Shown here piece after piece: positions 8,658-16,906 of a DNA stretch of 64,000 nucleotides. Under the pieces are notes generated by a model that worked only from the letters and a program-made list of their open reading frames with translations, searched no databases and was not told the origin of the DNA. This stretch comes from Delftia sp. PS-11 (GTDB taxonomy: Bacteria > Pseudomonadota > Gammaproteobacteria > Burkholderiales > Burkholderiaceae_C). Positions within the stretch are counted from its first letter, which is position 1. Each line of letters starts with the position of its first letter. The position numbers were made by a program, and so were the translations under genes. The stretch spans positions 29,488 to 93,487 of the forward strand of contig NZ_JACSYA010000021.1 of NCBI RefSeq assembly GCF_029870285.1. The letters are read 5' to 3'.

Positions 8658-8726
8658 CGCAAGCCACGCCAGTCTAATTACGCAAACTTCGCTCTCTGAC
8701 ATGCGCACACTGCGCAATTAGAGGGC

Positions 8727-8858
8727 ATGATGATCCACATCAATTTACGCCGAGCCTGGACCTCCTCTCCTCCCTCGACTTCCAAGGCACGCCACACGGC
8801 ATCGGCTTTTTCCTCAGGGCCCGCAGCTTTGCAGCTTGCGGGCCTTTTTCATGTGTGA
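8727..8858 (+). CDS. Candidate short leader frame, 43 codons
   Basis: GAGGG lies four bases before an ATG-ATG pair at 8727 and 8730, and the frame runs 43 codons to TGA at 8856-8858. The peptide starts MMIHINLRRAWTSS and resembles nothing I know. Its last dozen codons coincide with the terminator hairpin at 8818-8849, so translation would disturb that hairpin, as in attenuators. It could equally be a chance frame. Confidence 0.25.
   Translation: MMIHINLRRAWTSSPPSTSKARHTASAFSSGPAALQLAGLFHV
8818..8849 (+). terminator. Rho-independent terminator
   Basis: GGCCCGCAGCT and AGCTTGCGGGCC pair with one bulged base around a short loop and are followed by TTTTT. It ends transcription from the Excalibur gene or from a transcript starting in the gap. 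Confidence 0.75.
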
Positions 8859-8989
8859 AGTGCAGTCCATTGGGCTGTCACACAAGCCAACGCCAGCACG
8901 ATGCGCATCGTGAGCTGCGGGTCACAGGCCACAGTTGCCTGGGCCATGTACCGGCCAGCAGGTGCAGGCGTGGCGGGCAGGCGCAACCC

Positions 8990-9003
8990 TTGATTCAAAT
9001 CAA
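8990..9003. promoter_or_regulatory. Perfect FNR/Anr-type box upstream of putA
   Basis: TTGATTCAAATCAA matches the FNR consensus TTGAT-N4-ATCAA exactly. It lies 104 bases before the putA start and about 30 bases before the first PutA operator. It suggests oxygen-responsive control of proline oxidation, an electron-donating reaction. The role is inferred. Confidence 0.5.
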
Positions 9004-9027
9004 GGGGTTTACCCTAGTTCAAAAAAG

Positions 9028-9033
9028 TGCAAC
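9028..9033. promoter_or_regulatory. Candidate PutA operator 1 (TGCAAC)
   Basis: TGCAAC is the complement of GTTGCA, the hexamer bound by the ribbon-helix-helix domain of E. coli PutA. It sits in AAGTGCAACCT, 74 bases before the putA start, and shares GTGCAACCT with the other two sites when read in one orientation. Confidence 0.5.
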
Positions 9034-9059
9034 CTCTGCGACATTTCACGGCAGAAAAG

Positions 9060-9065
9060 GTTGCA
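9060..9065. promoter_or_regulatory. Candidate PutA operator 2 (GTTGCA)
   Basis: GTTGCA within AAAAGGTTGCACCTTT, 42 bases before the putA start codon. Because PutA here has an intact N-terminal ribbon-helix-helix domain, autorepression in the absence of proline is the expected role. Confidence 0.55.
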
Positions 9066-9106
9066 CCTTTGCGATCTGATGATTTTCACCTGACCCCATC
9101 CACACC

Positions 9107-12100
9107 ATGTCCACCACCGTAGGCATCAAAGTCGATGACACCCTGCGCGAGCGCATCCGGGCTGCAGCCCAGCAGATGGGCCGCACGCCGCACTGGCTGA
9201 TCAAGCAGGCCGTGCTGCAGTATGTCGATGCGCTGGAGCGCGGCGCCACCACCATCAGGCTGGCAGGCTCGCATGGCGCCCCCGAAGAAATCGGCGCCGA
9301 AGAGGAGCAACCTGCCGACAACCATGAGGTGCAACCTTTTTTGGAGTTTGCCCAATCCATCCTGCCCCAGACCCCGCTGCGCGCGGCCATCACGGCGGCA
9401 TGGCACCGGCCCGAGCCGGAGTGCCTGCCGGTGCTGCTGCCGCTGGCGCGCGCGCAGGATGCAGAGCAGGCGGGCAAGGTGCGCGAGCTGGCGACCCGGC
9501 TGGTGCAGGGCCTGCGCGATGCGCCAGCGGGCAGCGGCGTGGCGGCGCTGGTGCAGGAATTTTCGCTGTCCAGCCAGGAGGGCGTGGCGCTGATGTGCCT
9601 GGCCGAGGCGCTGCTGCGCATTCCCGACCGCGCCACGCGCGATGCCCTGATACGCGACAAGATCAGCAAGGGCGACTGGCGCGCCCATGTGGGCCGTTCG
9701 CCTTCGCTGTTCGTGAACGCGGCGGCCTGGGGCCTGGTGCTGACGGGCAAGCTCACGGCCACGAGCAGCGAGAAGAACCTGTCGTCGGCGCTGACGCGCG
9801 TGATCGGCAAGGGGGGCGAGCCGCTGATCCGCCAGGGCGTGCACCGCGCCATGAAGCTGATGGGCGAGCAGTTCGTGACGGGCCAGGATATTGCCGAGGC
9901 GCTGGCCAACAGCCGCGCTTACGAAAAGCAGGGCTTTCGCTACAGCTATGACATGCTGGGCGAGGCGGCGGCCACCGATGCCGATGCGCAGCGCTACCTG
10001 CAGGCCTACGAGCAGGCCATCCACGCGATTGGCGCGGCCTCCAACGGGCGGGGCATCTTCGAGGGGCCAGGCATTTCCATCAAGCTGTCGGCCCTGCACC
10101 CGCGCTACAGCCGTGCCCAGTATGACCGCGTGATGGGGGAGTTGCTGCCGCGCGTGCTGCGGCTGGCGGAGTTGGCCAAGCGCTACGACATTGGCATGAA
10201 CATCGATGCCGAGGAAGCCGAACGGCTGGAGCTGTCGCTGGACCTGCTGGAGGCGCTGTGCGCGGCGCCTTCGCTCAAGGGCTGGAGCGGTATCGGCTTT
10301 GTGGTGCAGGCCTACCAGAAGCGCTGCCCGCAGGTGATCGACCATCTGGTCGATCTGGCCCGCCGCAGCCGCCGCCGCCTGATGGTGCGCCTGGTCAAGG
10401 GCGCCTACTGGGACAGCGAGATCAAGCGTGCCCAGGAGGGCGGGCAGGCCGGCTACCCGGTGTACACGCGCAAGGTGTATACGGACGTGAGCTATCTGGC
10501 CTGTGCGCGCAAGCTGCTGGATGCGCCCGATGCCGTGTACCCGCAGTTCGCCACGCACAACGCGCAGACGCTGGCCAGCATCTACCACATGGCCCAGGCC
10601 GTGGGCGGCAGCTACTACAGCGGCCAGTATGAGTTCCAGTGCCTGCATGGCATGGGCGAGCCGCTGTATTCACAGGTGACGGGCCCGGCCTCCGAGGGCA
10701 AGCTGGCGCGCCCCTGCCGCATCTATGCGCCGGTGGGCAGCCACGAGACGCTGCTGGCCTATCTGGTGCGCCGCCTGCTGGAGAACGGCGCAAATACGTC
10801 GTTCGTGAACCGCATTGGCGATGCCAGCGTGCCGGTGTCCGAGCTGGTCACCGACCCTGTGGACGAGGTGATGAAGATTGCGCGTGAGGAAGGCCGCCTG
10901 GGGGCGCCGCATCCGCGCATCGCGCTGCCGGCGGATCTGTTCGCAGGTCAGGGCCGCGAAGCGCGTGCCAATTCCCAGGGCCTGAACCTGGCCCATGAGC
11001 AGCAGCTGGCCTCGCTGGCTGCCGCACTGCTGCAAAGCACGCGCCAGACGTATCTGGCCGCGCCGCCCGATGCGGATCTGCCCGCCGATCCGGCCCGGGC
11101 CGAGGGCTGGCAGGCGCTGCGCAATCCGGCCGAGCTGTCCGACATCGTGGGCTGGGTGCGCGAAGCCAGCGAAGGCGAGGCGCAAGCCTGCGCCAGCCGC
11201 GCAGCGCAGGCCGCGCCGATCTGGGCCGGTACGCCGCCTGCGGCGCGCGCCGATGCGCTGGCACGCGCTGCCGATCTGCTGGAGCAGCGCAGCCAGCCGC
11301 TGATGGGTCTGATCATGCGCGAGGCGGGCAAGACGCTGCCCAATGCAGTGGCCGAGATCCGCGAGGCGGTGGACTTCCTGCGCTACTACGGCGCCCAGGT
11401 GGCAGCGCATTTCGACAATGCGGCGCAGCGCCCGCTGGGCGTGGTGCTGGCCATCAGTCCGTGGAATTTCCCGCTGGCGATCTTTGCAGGCCAGGTGGCT
11501 GCGGCGCTGGCGGCCGGCAATACGGTGCTGGCCAAGCCTGCCGAGCAGACGCCGCTGACGGCCGCTGCGATGGTGACCATCCTGCATGAGGCCGGTGTGC
11601 CCAGGGATGCGCTGCAGCTGGTGCCCGGCCGGGGCGAGACCGTGGGCGCCACGCTGGTGGCGCATGCGCAGGTGGCGGGGGTGATGTTCACGGGCTCCAC
11701 CGAGGTGGCACGCATCATTTCGCGCGCGCTGTCACAGCGCCTGTCGCCTGCAGGCCGCCCGATTCCGCTGATCGCCGAGACCGGCGGCCAAAACGCGATG
11801 GTGGTGGATTCCTCGGCGCTGGCCGAGCAGGTGGTGGCCGATGTGCTGGCCTCGGCTTTCGACTCGGCGGGCCAGCGCTGTTCGGCCCTGCGCCTGCTGT
11901 GCCTGCAGGACGATGTGGCCGAGCGCACGCTGACCATGCTGCGCGATGCGCTGCAGGAGTGGACGCTGGGCAATCCCGACCGGCTGGGCACCGATGTCGG
12001 CCCGGTGATCGATGAGGCTGCGCGCGCGCAGATCGAGGCCCATATCGAGCGCATGGCGGCCGCAGGCCAGCGCGTGACCCGGGTGTCGCGCCGCGATGGC

Positions 12101-13123
12101 GCGCTCAACGGGCATTTCGTGGCGCCAGCGATCATCGAGATCGACAGCACCACGCGGCTGCAGCGCGAGGTCTTCGGCCCGGTGCTGCATGTGATCCGCT
12201 TCAGGCGTGAGCAGCTCGATGCGCTGGTCGATGGCATCAACGCCACGGGCTATGGCCTGACGTTCGGCGTGCACAGCCGCATCGACGAGACGATTGCGCA
12301 CCTGACGCAGCGCGTGCATGCGGGCAACATCTATGTGAACCGCAATGTGATCGGCGCAATGGTCGGCGTGCAGCCGTTTGGCGGCATGGGCCTGTCGGGC
12401 ACAGGCCCCAAGGCCGGCGGTCCGCTGTACCTGCACCGGCTGGCCCAGGGGCCGGCCAGCGTGGCGCTGACCGTCTTCCCACGGACCGACGCGCCGGTAC
12501 AGCCACCCCAGCAATTGCTGGGCCTGCTGCGCGAGACGCTGTCCAAGGCGCCACCCCAGGACCTGTCCACCGAGGAGCAGATACAGGCTCTGACTGCCTG
12601 CGACACGGCGCTTGCCACCTCGCGCCTGGGTGCCAGCATGGCGTTGCCCGGCCCGACGGGCGAGTCCAACCGCTACCGTCTGCTGCCGCGCGGCCCGGTC
12701 TGGGCGCTGCCGCGCACGCCGCTGGGGCTGGTGGCCCAGGTGGCCGCAGCCCTGGCCAGCGGCAATCCCTGCCATGCGGTGCTGCCAGCGGGTGACAACC
12801 GCTGCAGCGCGGTGTGGCAGGCGCTGCGCGCCGCCGCCGGCGATGCCGGCGTGCACTGGCTGCATAGCGCCAGCCCGGATTCGCTGGCCGATACGGCGGC
12901 TCCCATGGCCGCCCTGCTGTTCGAAGGCGATGGCGATGCGCTGCTGCAGGTGGCCGCCCAGGTTGCCGCACGCGATGGCGCCCTGGTACGCATCGAGAGC
13001 CGCAACAGCGATGAACTGCATGCCGGCCGTGGCTACGACCTGGCTGCGCTGTTCCACGAGCAGGCGATCAGCACGAATACCGCCGCAGCAGGCGGAAACG
13101 CACAGCTCATGACCATGGCCTGA
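9107..13123 (+). CDS. putA: Trifunctional PutA: proline dehydrogenase, P5C dehydrogenase, repressor
   Basis: Oxidises proline to glutamate in two steps (FAD-linked proline dehydrogenase feeding quinone, then NAD-linked pyrroline-5-carboxylate dehydrogenase) and represses its own genes. At 1338 residues it has the full trifunctional length. Residues 1-47 are a ribbon-helix-helix DNA-binding domain (MSTTVGIKVDDTLRERIRAA). The proline dehydrogenase barrel (about 240-560) includes RLMVRLVKGAYWDSEIKRAQ. The aldehyde dehydrogenase domain has the NAD-site sequence ISPWNFPLAIF, the catalytic Glu in IAETGGQN and the nucleophile Cys925 in DSAGQRCSALR. A C-terminal domain (about 1110-1338) completes it. 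putP follows after 79 bases. Confidence 0.97.
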   Translation: MSTTVGIKVDDTLRERIRAAAQQMGRTPHWLIKQAVLQYVDALERGATTIRLAGSHGAPEEIGAEEEQPADNHEVQPFLEFAQSILPQTPLRAAITAAWHRPEPECLPVLLPLARAQDAEQAGKVRELATRLVQGLRDAPAGSGVAALVQEFSLSSQEGVALMCLAEALLRIPDRATRDALIRDKISKGDWRAHVGRSPSLFVNAAAWGLVLTGKLTATSSEKNLSSALTRVIGKGGEPLIRQGVHRAMKLMGEQFVTGQDIAEALANSRAYEKQGFRYSYDMLGEAAATDADAQRYLQAYEQAIHAIGAASNGRGIFEGPGISIKLSALHPRYSRAQYDRVMGELLPRVLRLAELAKRYDIGMNIDAEEAERLELSLDLLEALCAAPSLKGWSGIGFVVQAYQKRCPQVIDHLVDLARRSRRRLMVRLVKGAYWDSEIKRAQEGGQAGYPVYTRKVYTDVSYLACARKLLDAPDAVYPQFATHNAQTLASIYHMAQAVGGSYYSGQYEFQCLHGMGEPLYSQVTGPASEGKLARPCRIYAPVGSHETLLAYLVRRLLENGANTSFVNRIGDASVPVSELVTDPVDEVMKIAREEGRLGAPHPRIALPADLFAGQGREARANSQGLNLAHEQQLASLAAALLQSTRQTYLAAPPDADLPADPARAEGWQALRNPAELSDIVGWVREASEGEAQACASRAAQAAPIWAGTPPAARADALARAADLLEQRSQPLMGLIMREAGKTLPNAVAEIREAVDFLRYYGAQVAAHFDNAAQRPLGVVLAISPWNFPLAIFAGQVAAALAAGNTVLAKPAEQTPLTAAAMVTILHEAGVPRDALQLVPGRGETVGATLVAHAQVAGVMFTGSTEVARIISRALSQRLSPAGRPIPLIAETGGQNAMVVDSSALAEQVVADVLASAFDSAGQRCSALRLLCLQDDVAERTLTMLRDALQEWTLGNPDRLGTDVGPVIDEAARAQIEAHIERMAAAGQRVTRVSRRDGALNGHFVAPAIIEIDSTTRLQREVFGPVLHVIRFRREQLDALVDGINATGYGLTFGVHSRIDETIAHLTQRVHAGNIYVNRNVIGAMVGVQPFGGMGLSGTGPKAGGPLYLHRLAQGPASVALTVFPRTDAPVQPPQQLLGLLRETLSKAPPQDLSTEEQIQALTACDTALATSRLGASMALPGPTGESNRYRLLPRGPVWALPRTPLGLVAQVAAALASGNPCHAVLPAGDNRCSAVWQALRAAAGDAGVHWLHSASPDSLADTAAPMAALLFEGDGDALLQVAAQVAARDGALVRIESRNSDELHAGRGYDLAALFHEQAISTNTAAAGGNAQLMTMA
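9328..9341. promoter_or_regulatory. Intragenic PutA-operator-like site
   Basis: AGGTGCAACCTTTT inside putA codons 75-79 is identical over 14 bases to the complement of the sequence around operator 2. TGCAAC itself is at 9330-9335. It is a candidate distal operator for looping or roadblock repression; it may also be chance. Confidence 0.35.
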
Positions 13124-13202
13124 CAGGCCGGGGCCGGTACCGCCGGCCCCTGGCGAGCGCCCCACGCAGCACGACAGACACACCCTCTACACAGGACACT
13201 TC

Positions 13203-14707
13203 ATGCAATTCAACTGGAATGACCCGACGGCGATCATGTTCGCCATCTATCTGGTCGCCATGCTAGGCATCGGCGCCATCGGCTACTTCAGCACCAAGAA
13301 TCTTTCCGACTACATCCTGGGCGGGCGCAGCCTGGGCAGCTTTGTGACCGCCCTGTCAGCCGGCGCCTCCGACATGAGCGGCTGGCTGCTGATGGGCCTG
13401 CCGGGCGCGATCTATGTGTCCGGCCTGTCGGAGTCGTGGATCGCCATCGGCCTGATCCTGGGCGCTTATCTGAACTGGCGGCTGGTGGCGGCGCGGCTGC
13501 GCCTGTATACCGAACGCGCCGGCAATGCGCTGACGCTGCCCGACTATCTGGCCCACCGTTTCGAGGACCGCTCCAATGTGCTGCGCATCGTGACGGCCAT
13601 GGTGATTCTGGTGTTCTTCACGCTGTACTGCGCTTCGGGCGTAGTGGCAGGCGCGCGCCTGTTCGAGAACATGTTCGGCATGCCCTACCACACGGCTTTG
13701 TGGGTGGGCGCGCTGTGCACCATCGCCTATGTGTTCATCGGCGGCTTCCTGGCCGTGAGCTGGACGGACACCATCCAGGCTTCGATGATGATCACGGCGC
13801 TGATTCTGGCGCCCGCCATCGCCTGGCTGGCCGTGCAGGGCCATCTGCAGCCGGGCCAGGATCTGCACGCGATTGTCGCGGCAGAGAAGTTCGACCTGTT
13901 CCGGGGCGCCAGCTTCGTGGGCATCATCTCGCTGCTGGCCTGGGGCCTGGGGTATTTCGGCCAGCCGCACATTTTGGTGCGCTTCATGGCCGCTTCGTCG
14001 GTGCAGACCATTCCCTCGGCACGACGCATCAGCATGACCTGGATGATCCTGTGCCTGGCTGGCGCCGTGGCCGTGGGCTTCATCGGCATTCCCTACTTCG
14101 CGGCCCATCCCGAGGGGGCTGCCGCCGTGAATGCCAATGCCGAAACCGTGTTCATGGAAATCACCAAGCAGCTGTTCAACCCCTGGATCGCAGGTGCGCT
14201 GCTGGCGGCCATCCTGGCGGCGGTGATGAGCACGCTGTCGTGCCAGCTGCTGGTGTGCTCCAGCGCGCTGACCGAAGACATCTACCGCACCTTCCTGCGC
14301 AAGAATGCCAGCCAGACCGAACTGGTCTGGATCGGCCGTGCCATATGGTGATGCTGGTGGCCGTGGTTGCCATTGCCATCGCAAGCAACCCGGACGCCAA
14401 GGTGCTGGGCATGGTCAGCTACGCCTGGGCAGGCTTTGGCGCGGCTTTCGGCCCGGTGCTCATCCTGTCGCTGTTCTGGAGCCGCATGACGCGCGGCGGC
14501 GCGCTGGCCGGCATCATCACGGGAGCCGTCACCGTGCTGGCCTGGAAACAGCTCGGCTGGCTGGGCCTGTACGAGATCATCCCCGGCTTCATCCTGGCCT
14601 GGATCGCCACGGTGGCAGTCAGCCGCATGGGTCCGCCCCCTTCGCAGACCATGCTGCAGGCCCATGCAGCTGTGGACAAGGAGTTTGCGCAGATCGGCGC
14701 GAGCTGA
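13203..14707 (+). pseudogene. putP: Sodium/proline symporter PutP, frameshifted
   Basis: Proline uptake permease of the SSS family, expected at 500 residues (E. coli PutP 502). Frame one encodes residues 1-382, with typical PutP segments (LGGRSLGSFVTALSAGASDM and the later LSCQLLVCSSALTEDIYRTF), and ends in TGA at 14349-14351 just after WIGRA. The rest (MVMLVAVVAIAIASNPDAKV to the end at 14707) continues in another frame. The sequence CCATATGGTG has two extra bases: removing one AT at 14343-14346 restores CCATGGTG and the full protein. Without repair the product loses its last helices and is probably inactive. It would form an operon with putA. Confidence 0.88.
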
Positions 14708-14740
14708 GTCGGCCACAGCAGCAATCCTGCAATCATGTTG

Positions 14741-14770
14741 AACGCCCGATGTGGACGCATCGGGCGTTTT
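14741..14770 (+). terminator. Terminator after putP
   Basis: AACGCCCGATG and CATCGGGCGTT form a perfect 11-base-pair stem with a 6-base loop, followed by TTTGCTTT. It closes the putAP unit and isolates it from the toxin-antitoxin genes. Confidence 0.85.
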
Positions 14771-14823
14771 GCTTTGATGCACACCCTGGCGAAAAACGCG
14801 GTGGTTTTGCATCTTTCACAGGT

Positions 14824-14843
14824 TTGTATAAAATTTTATACAA
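14824..14843. promoter_or_regulatory. Palindromic operator of the higBA pair
   Basis: TTGTATAAAATTTTATACAA is a perfect 20-base palindrome ending 9 bases before the higB start and overlapping AT-rich promoter-like sequence. This is where a HigA-type antitoxin normally binds for autoregulation. AAGGA at 14842-14846, touching its edge, is the higB ribosome binding site. Confidence 0.65.
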
Positions 14844-14852
14844 GGATGTCTC

Positions 14853-15197
14853 ATGGAACAAAGCAAGGAAATACTCTGGGTAGGGACAGCCTATGAGGAT
14901 CTGAGAGACTTTCCTGCAGCCTCACGAAGAGATGCCGGCTTTCAACTGAGCAAAGTTCAGGCCGGGCTGGACCCTGACGACTGGAAGCCCTTCGACGACG
15001 CGGGTGCAGGCATCAGAGAAATCCGTGTGAGAGATCCTGGAGGGACATTCAGAGTGATGTATGTCGCCAAATTCGAAGAAGCTGTTTACGTGCTGCATTG
15101 CTTTCAGAAGAAAGCACAGTCAACAAGCAAGCATGACAAGGACATCACGTCAGCGCGCTATCGCGCTGTGGTTCGCATGAGAAAGGCCAAGCCATGA
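14853..15197 (+). CDS. higB: HigB-type toxin, Gp49-like RelE superfamily
   Basis: Toxin of 114 residues, the usual size of Gp49/PF05973 HigB-like mRNA interferases. Family features are IREIRVRDPGGTFRVMYVAK and VYVLHCFQKKAQSTSKHD, with the basic residues of the ribosome-dependent RNase core. Toxin-first order and a 4-base overlap with the next gene are typical of HigBA pairs. Likely target is ribosome-bound mRNA. It has AAGGA and a palindromic operator upstream. Confidence 0.88.
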   Translation: MEQSKEILWVGTAYEDLRDFPAASRRDAGFQLSKVQAGLDPDDWKPFDDAGAGIREIRVRDPGGTFRVMYVAKFEEAVYVLHCFQKKAQSTSKHDKDITSARYRAVVRMRKAKP

Positions 15198-15526
15198 AAA
15201 TAGACACGGATATACGCCATGTGACCAAGCCCGGAGCCAATCTTTTTCTGGAGCTGGGGTTTCCGGAAGATGAGGCCCGGCGGCTGCAGGCGGCATCGCA
15301 GCAGCAGATCAACGACATCCGCCTGCTCAAGGAGCAATTGATGGCTGAGCTGGCAGGCTGGATTGCACAGCACCATCTGAAGCAGGCCGAAGCAGCAGAG
15401 ATTCTGATGGTGTCACGTCCGCGCATCTCTGACGTGGTGAACAAGAAAACCACCAAGTTCACCATCGACGCGCTGGTCGAGATGTTGAGCCGTGTGGGCA
15501 AGCCAGTGCATTTTTCAGTGGGCTAG
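15194..15526 (+). CDS. higA: HigA-type XRE antitoxin
   Basis: Antitoxin of 110 residues. The C-terminal half carries a helix-turn-helix of the XRE family (KQAEAAEILMVSRPRISDVV), with a recognition helix ending NKKTTKFTIDALVEML. The N-terminal half (about 1-50) should wrap the toxin. The start overlaps the higB stop as ATGA (15194-15197), showing translational coupling. It should bind the 14824-14843 palindrome and repress the pair. Confidence 0.9.
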   Translation: MKIDTDIRHVTKPGANLFLELGFPEDEARRLQAASQQQINDIRLLKEQLMAELAGWIAQHHLKQAEAAEILMVSRPRISDVVNKKTTKFTIDALVEMLSRVGKPVHFSVG

Positions 15527-15543
15527 ACAACGCCAAACCAGAG

Positions 15544-15622
15544 GAGCCCCAACGCACATGACGACCCCTTGGTACGTGGTGCCCACAAGGGGAGTGGTTA
15601 CTACAATCCATGGGCTCTTTTT
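15544..15622 (+). other. Structured sequence ahead of the TRAP genes
   Basis: GAGCCC (15544-15549) can pair with GGGCTC (15612-15617), which is followed by TTTTT. Between them CCCCTTG (15565-15571) pairs with CAAGGGG (15586-15592). This could be a two-part terminator for higBA or a leader RNA for the TRAP operon. I do not recognise a known riboswitch class. Confidence 0.3.
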
Positions 15623-15738
15623 CATCGCCGGGCTGTCCCCCGCATGAAAAGCCGTTGCCCCAGGAGACAGCAGACCTTGCGCAGCAAGGAGCGCCTGGGG
15701 ACGCATTTTTCCGACATACAACCAATGAGACTGCCGCT

Positions 15739-16725
15739 ATGCAATTGATCCGCCGCACCCTTCTTTCGACCTGCGTGGCCGCCATGGCCGTGGCTTCGGC
15801 CGGCACGGCCCTGGCCCAGTCCAAGGAGGTCAAGATCGGCTACGCACTGGCCGTGAATTCGCACTACGGCGCAGCTGCGCAGGCCTGGGCCGATGCGGTG
15901 GACAAGGGCACCAACGGCGCCTACAAGTTCAAGCAGTTCCCTGCCTCCGCACTGGGCGGCGAGCGCGAGCTGATCGAGGGCCTGCAGCTGGGCACGGTGG
16001 AGGCGGCCATCGTCTCCACGGGCGCCATCAGCAACTTCGTGCCCGATGTGGGCGTGGTGGACATTCCTTTCCTGTTCCGCGACACGCAGCATGCACGCGC
16101 GGTGCTGGATGGCGCCTTCGGCCAGGAGCTGCTGGCTAAGTTCAGCAAGCGCGGCCTGGTCGCGCTGGCCTGGGGCGAGCAGGGCTTTCGCCATCTGACC
16201 AACAACAAGCACGCGGTCAACAGCGTGGCCGATCTCAAGGGCCTGAAGATCCGTGTGACCGAGAACCCCGTGCATATCACGGCCTTCCGCACGCTGGGCG
16301 CATCGCCCACGCCCATGTCCTGGCCCGAGGTGATCGGCGCGCTGCAGCAGGGCACGATCGATGGTCAGGAGAACCCGATCTCGGTTCTGGCCTCGGCCAA
16401 GCTGTGGCAGGTGCAAAAGCATCTGACGCTGACGGCCCATGTCTATGCGCCTATGGCGCTGCTGGTGTCGCCCTCGTTCTGGGGCACGCTGAATGACAGC
16501 CAGAAGGCGGCCTTCACCCAGGGCGCCAAGTCGGGCGCTGCGGCTTCGCGCGTCTTTGTCGATACGGTCGAGAAGAAGGGCGTGGAAGAGGCCAAGAGCC
16601 ACGGCATGCAGGTGGTGGAGAAGGTGGACCAGGCTGCCTTCCGCGCTGCGCTGGAGCCCGCCTATAAGGAATACGCGAAGAAGTTCGGTCAGAAGACGCT
16701 GGACACCATCGCCAACGCCAGGTAA
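15739..16725 (+). CDS. TRAP transporter solute-binding protein, DctP family
   Basis: Periplasmic binding protein of 328 residues, the normal DctP length. The ATG at 15739 opens a Sec signal peptide (MQLIRRTLLSTCVAAMAVAS, cleavage after ALA in TALAQ); an in-frame upstream start at 15610 would bury it. Family features are IPFLFRDTQHARAVLDG, the ligand-carboxylate Arg region LKIRVTENPV, and GTIDGQENP. It captures an organic acid, probably a C4-dicarboxylate or similar anion, for the permease subunits encoded next. The exact ligand cannot be read. Confidence 0.92.
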   Translation: MQLIRRTLLSTCVAAMAVASAGTALAQSKEVKIGYALAVNSHYGAAAQAWADAVDKGTNGAYKFKQFPASALGGERELIEGLQLGTVEAAIVSTGAISNFVPDVGVVDIPFLFRDTQHARAVLDGAFGQELLAKFSKRGLVALAWGEQGFRHLTNNKHAVNSVADLKGLKIRVTENPVHITAFRTLGASPTPMSWPEVIGALQQGTIDGQENPISVLASAKLWQVQKHLTLTAHVYAPMALLVSPSFWGTLNDSQKAAFTQGAKSGAAASRVFVDTVEKKGVEEAKSHGMQVVEKVDQAAFRAALEPAYKEYAKKFGQKTLDTIANAR

Positions 16726-16906
16726 TTCCTGAATGAAACGCTGCAGGCACCCTGCCTGCAGCGGCGCGGCGCGCGTCCCGCAGCGGGCGGCTCGCCGTGC
16801 GCTGGGGGCAATCCCCATGGCTGCGCCCATCTCCCGCACCGATGATCTGACCTTCCGATGGCCGCGCAGCCTTTGCCGCTGTCTTTCCTGCCATCGCCCT
16901 ACTCCT

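Larger units (their letters stand above)
8658..9106. other. Long regulatory gap before putA
   Basis: This 449-base gap holds several signals listed separately: a candidate 43-codon frame (8727-8858), an intrinsic terminator (8818-8849), a 16-base perfect palindrome (8897-8912), an FNR-type box (8990-9003) and two GTTGCA-type PutA operators (9028-9033, 9060-9065). It is unusually rich in control elements for its length. Confidence 0.6.
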
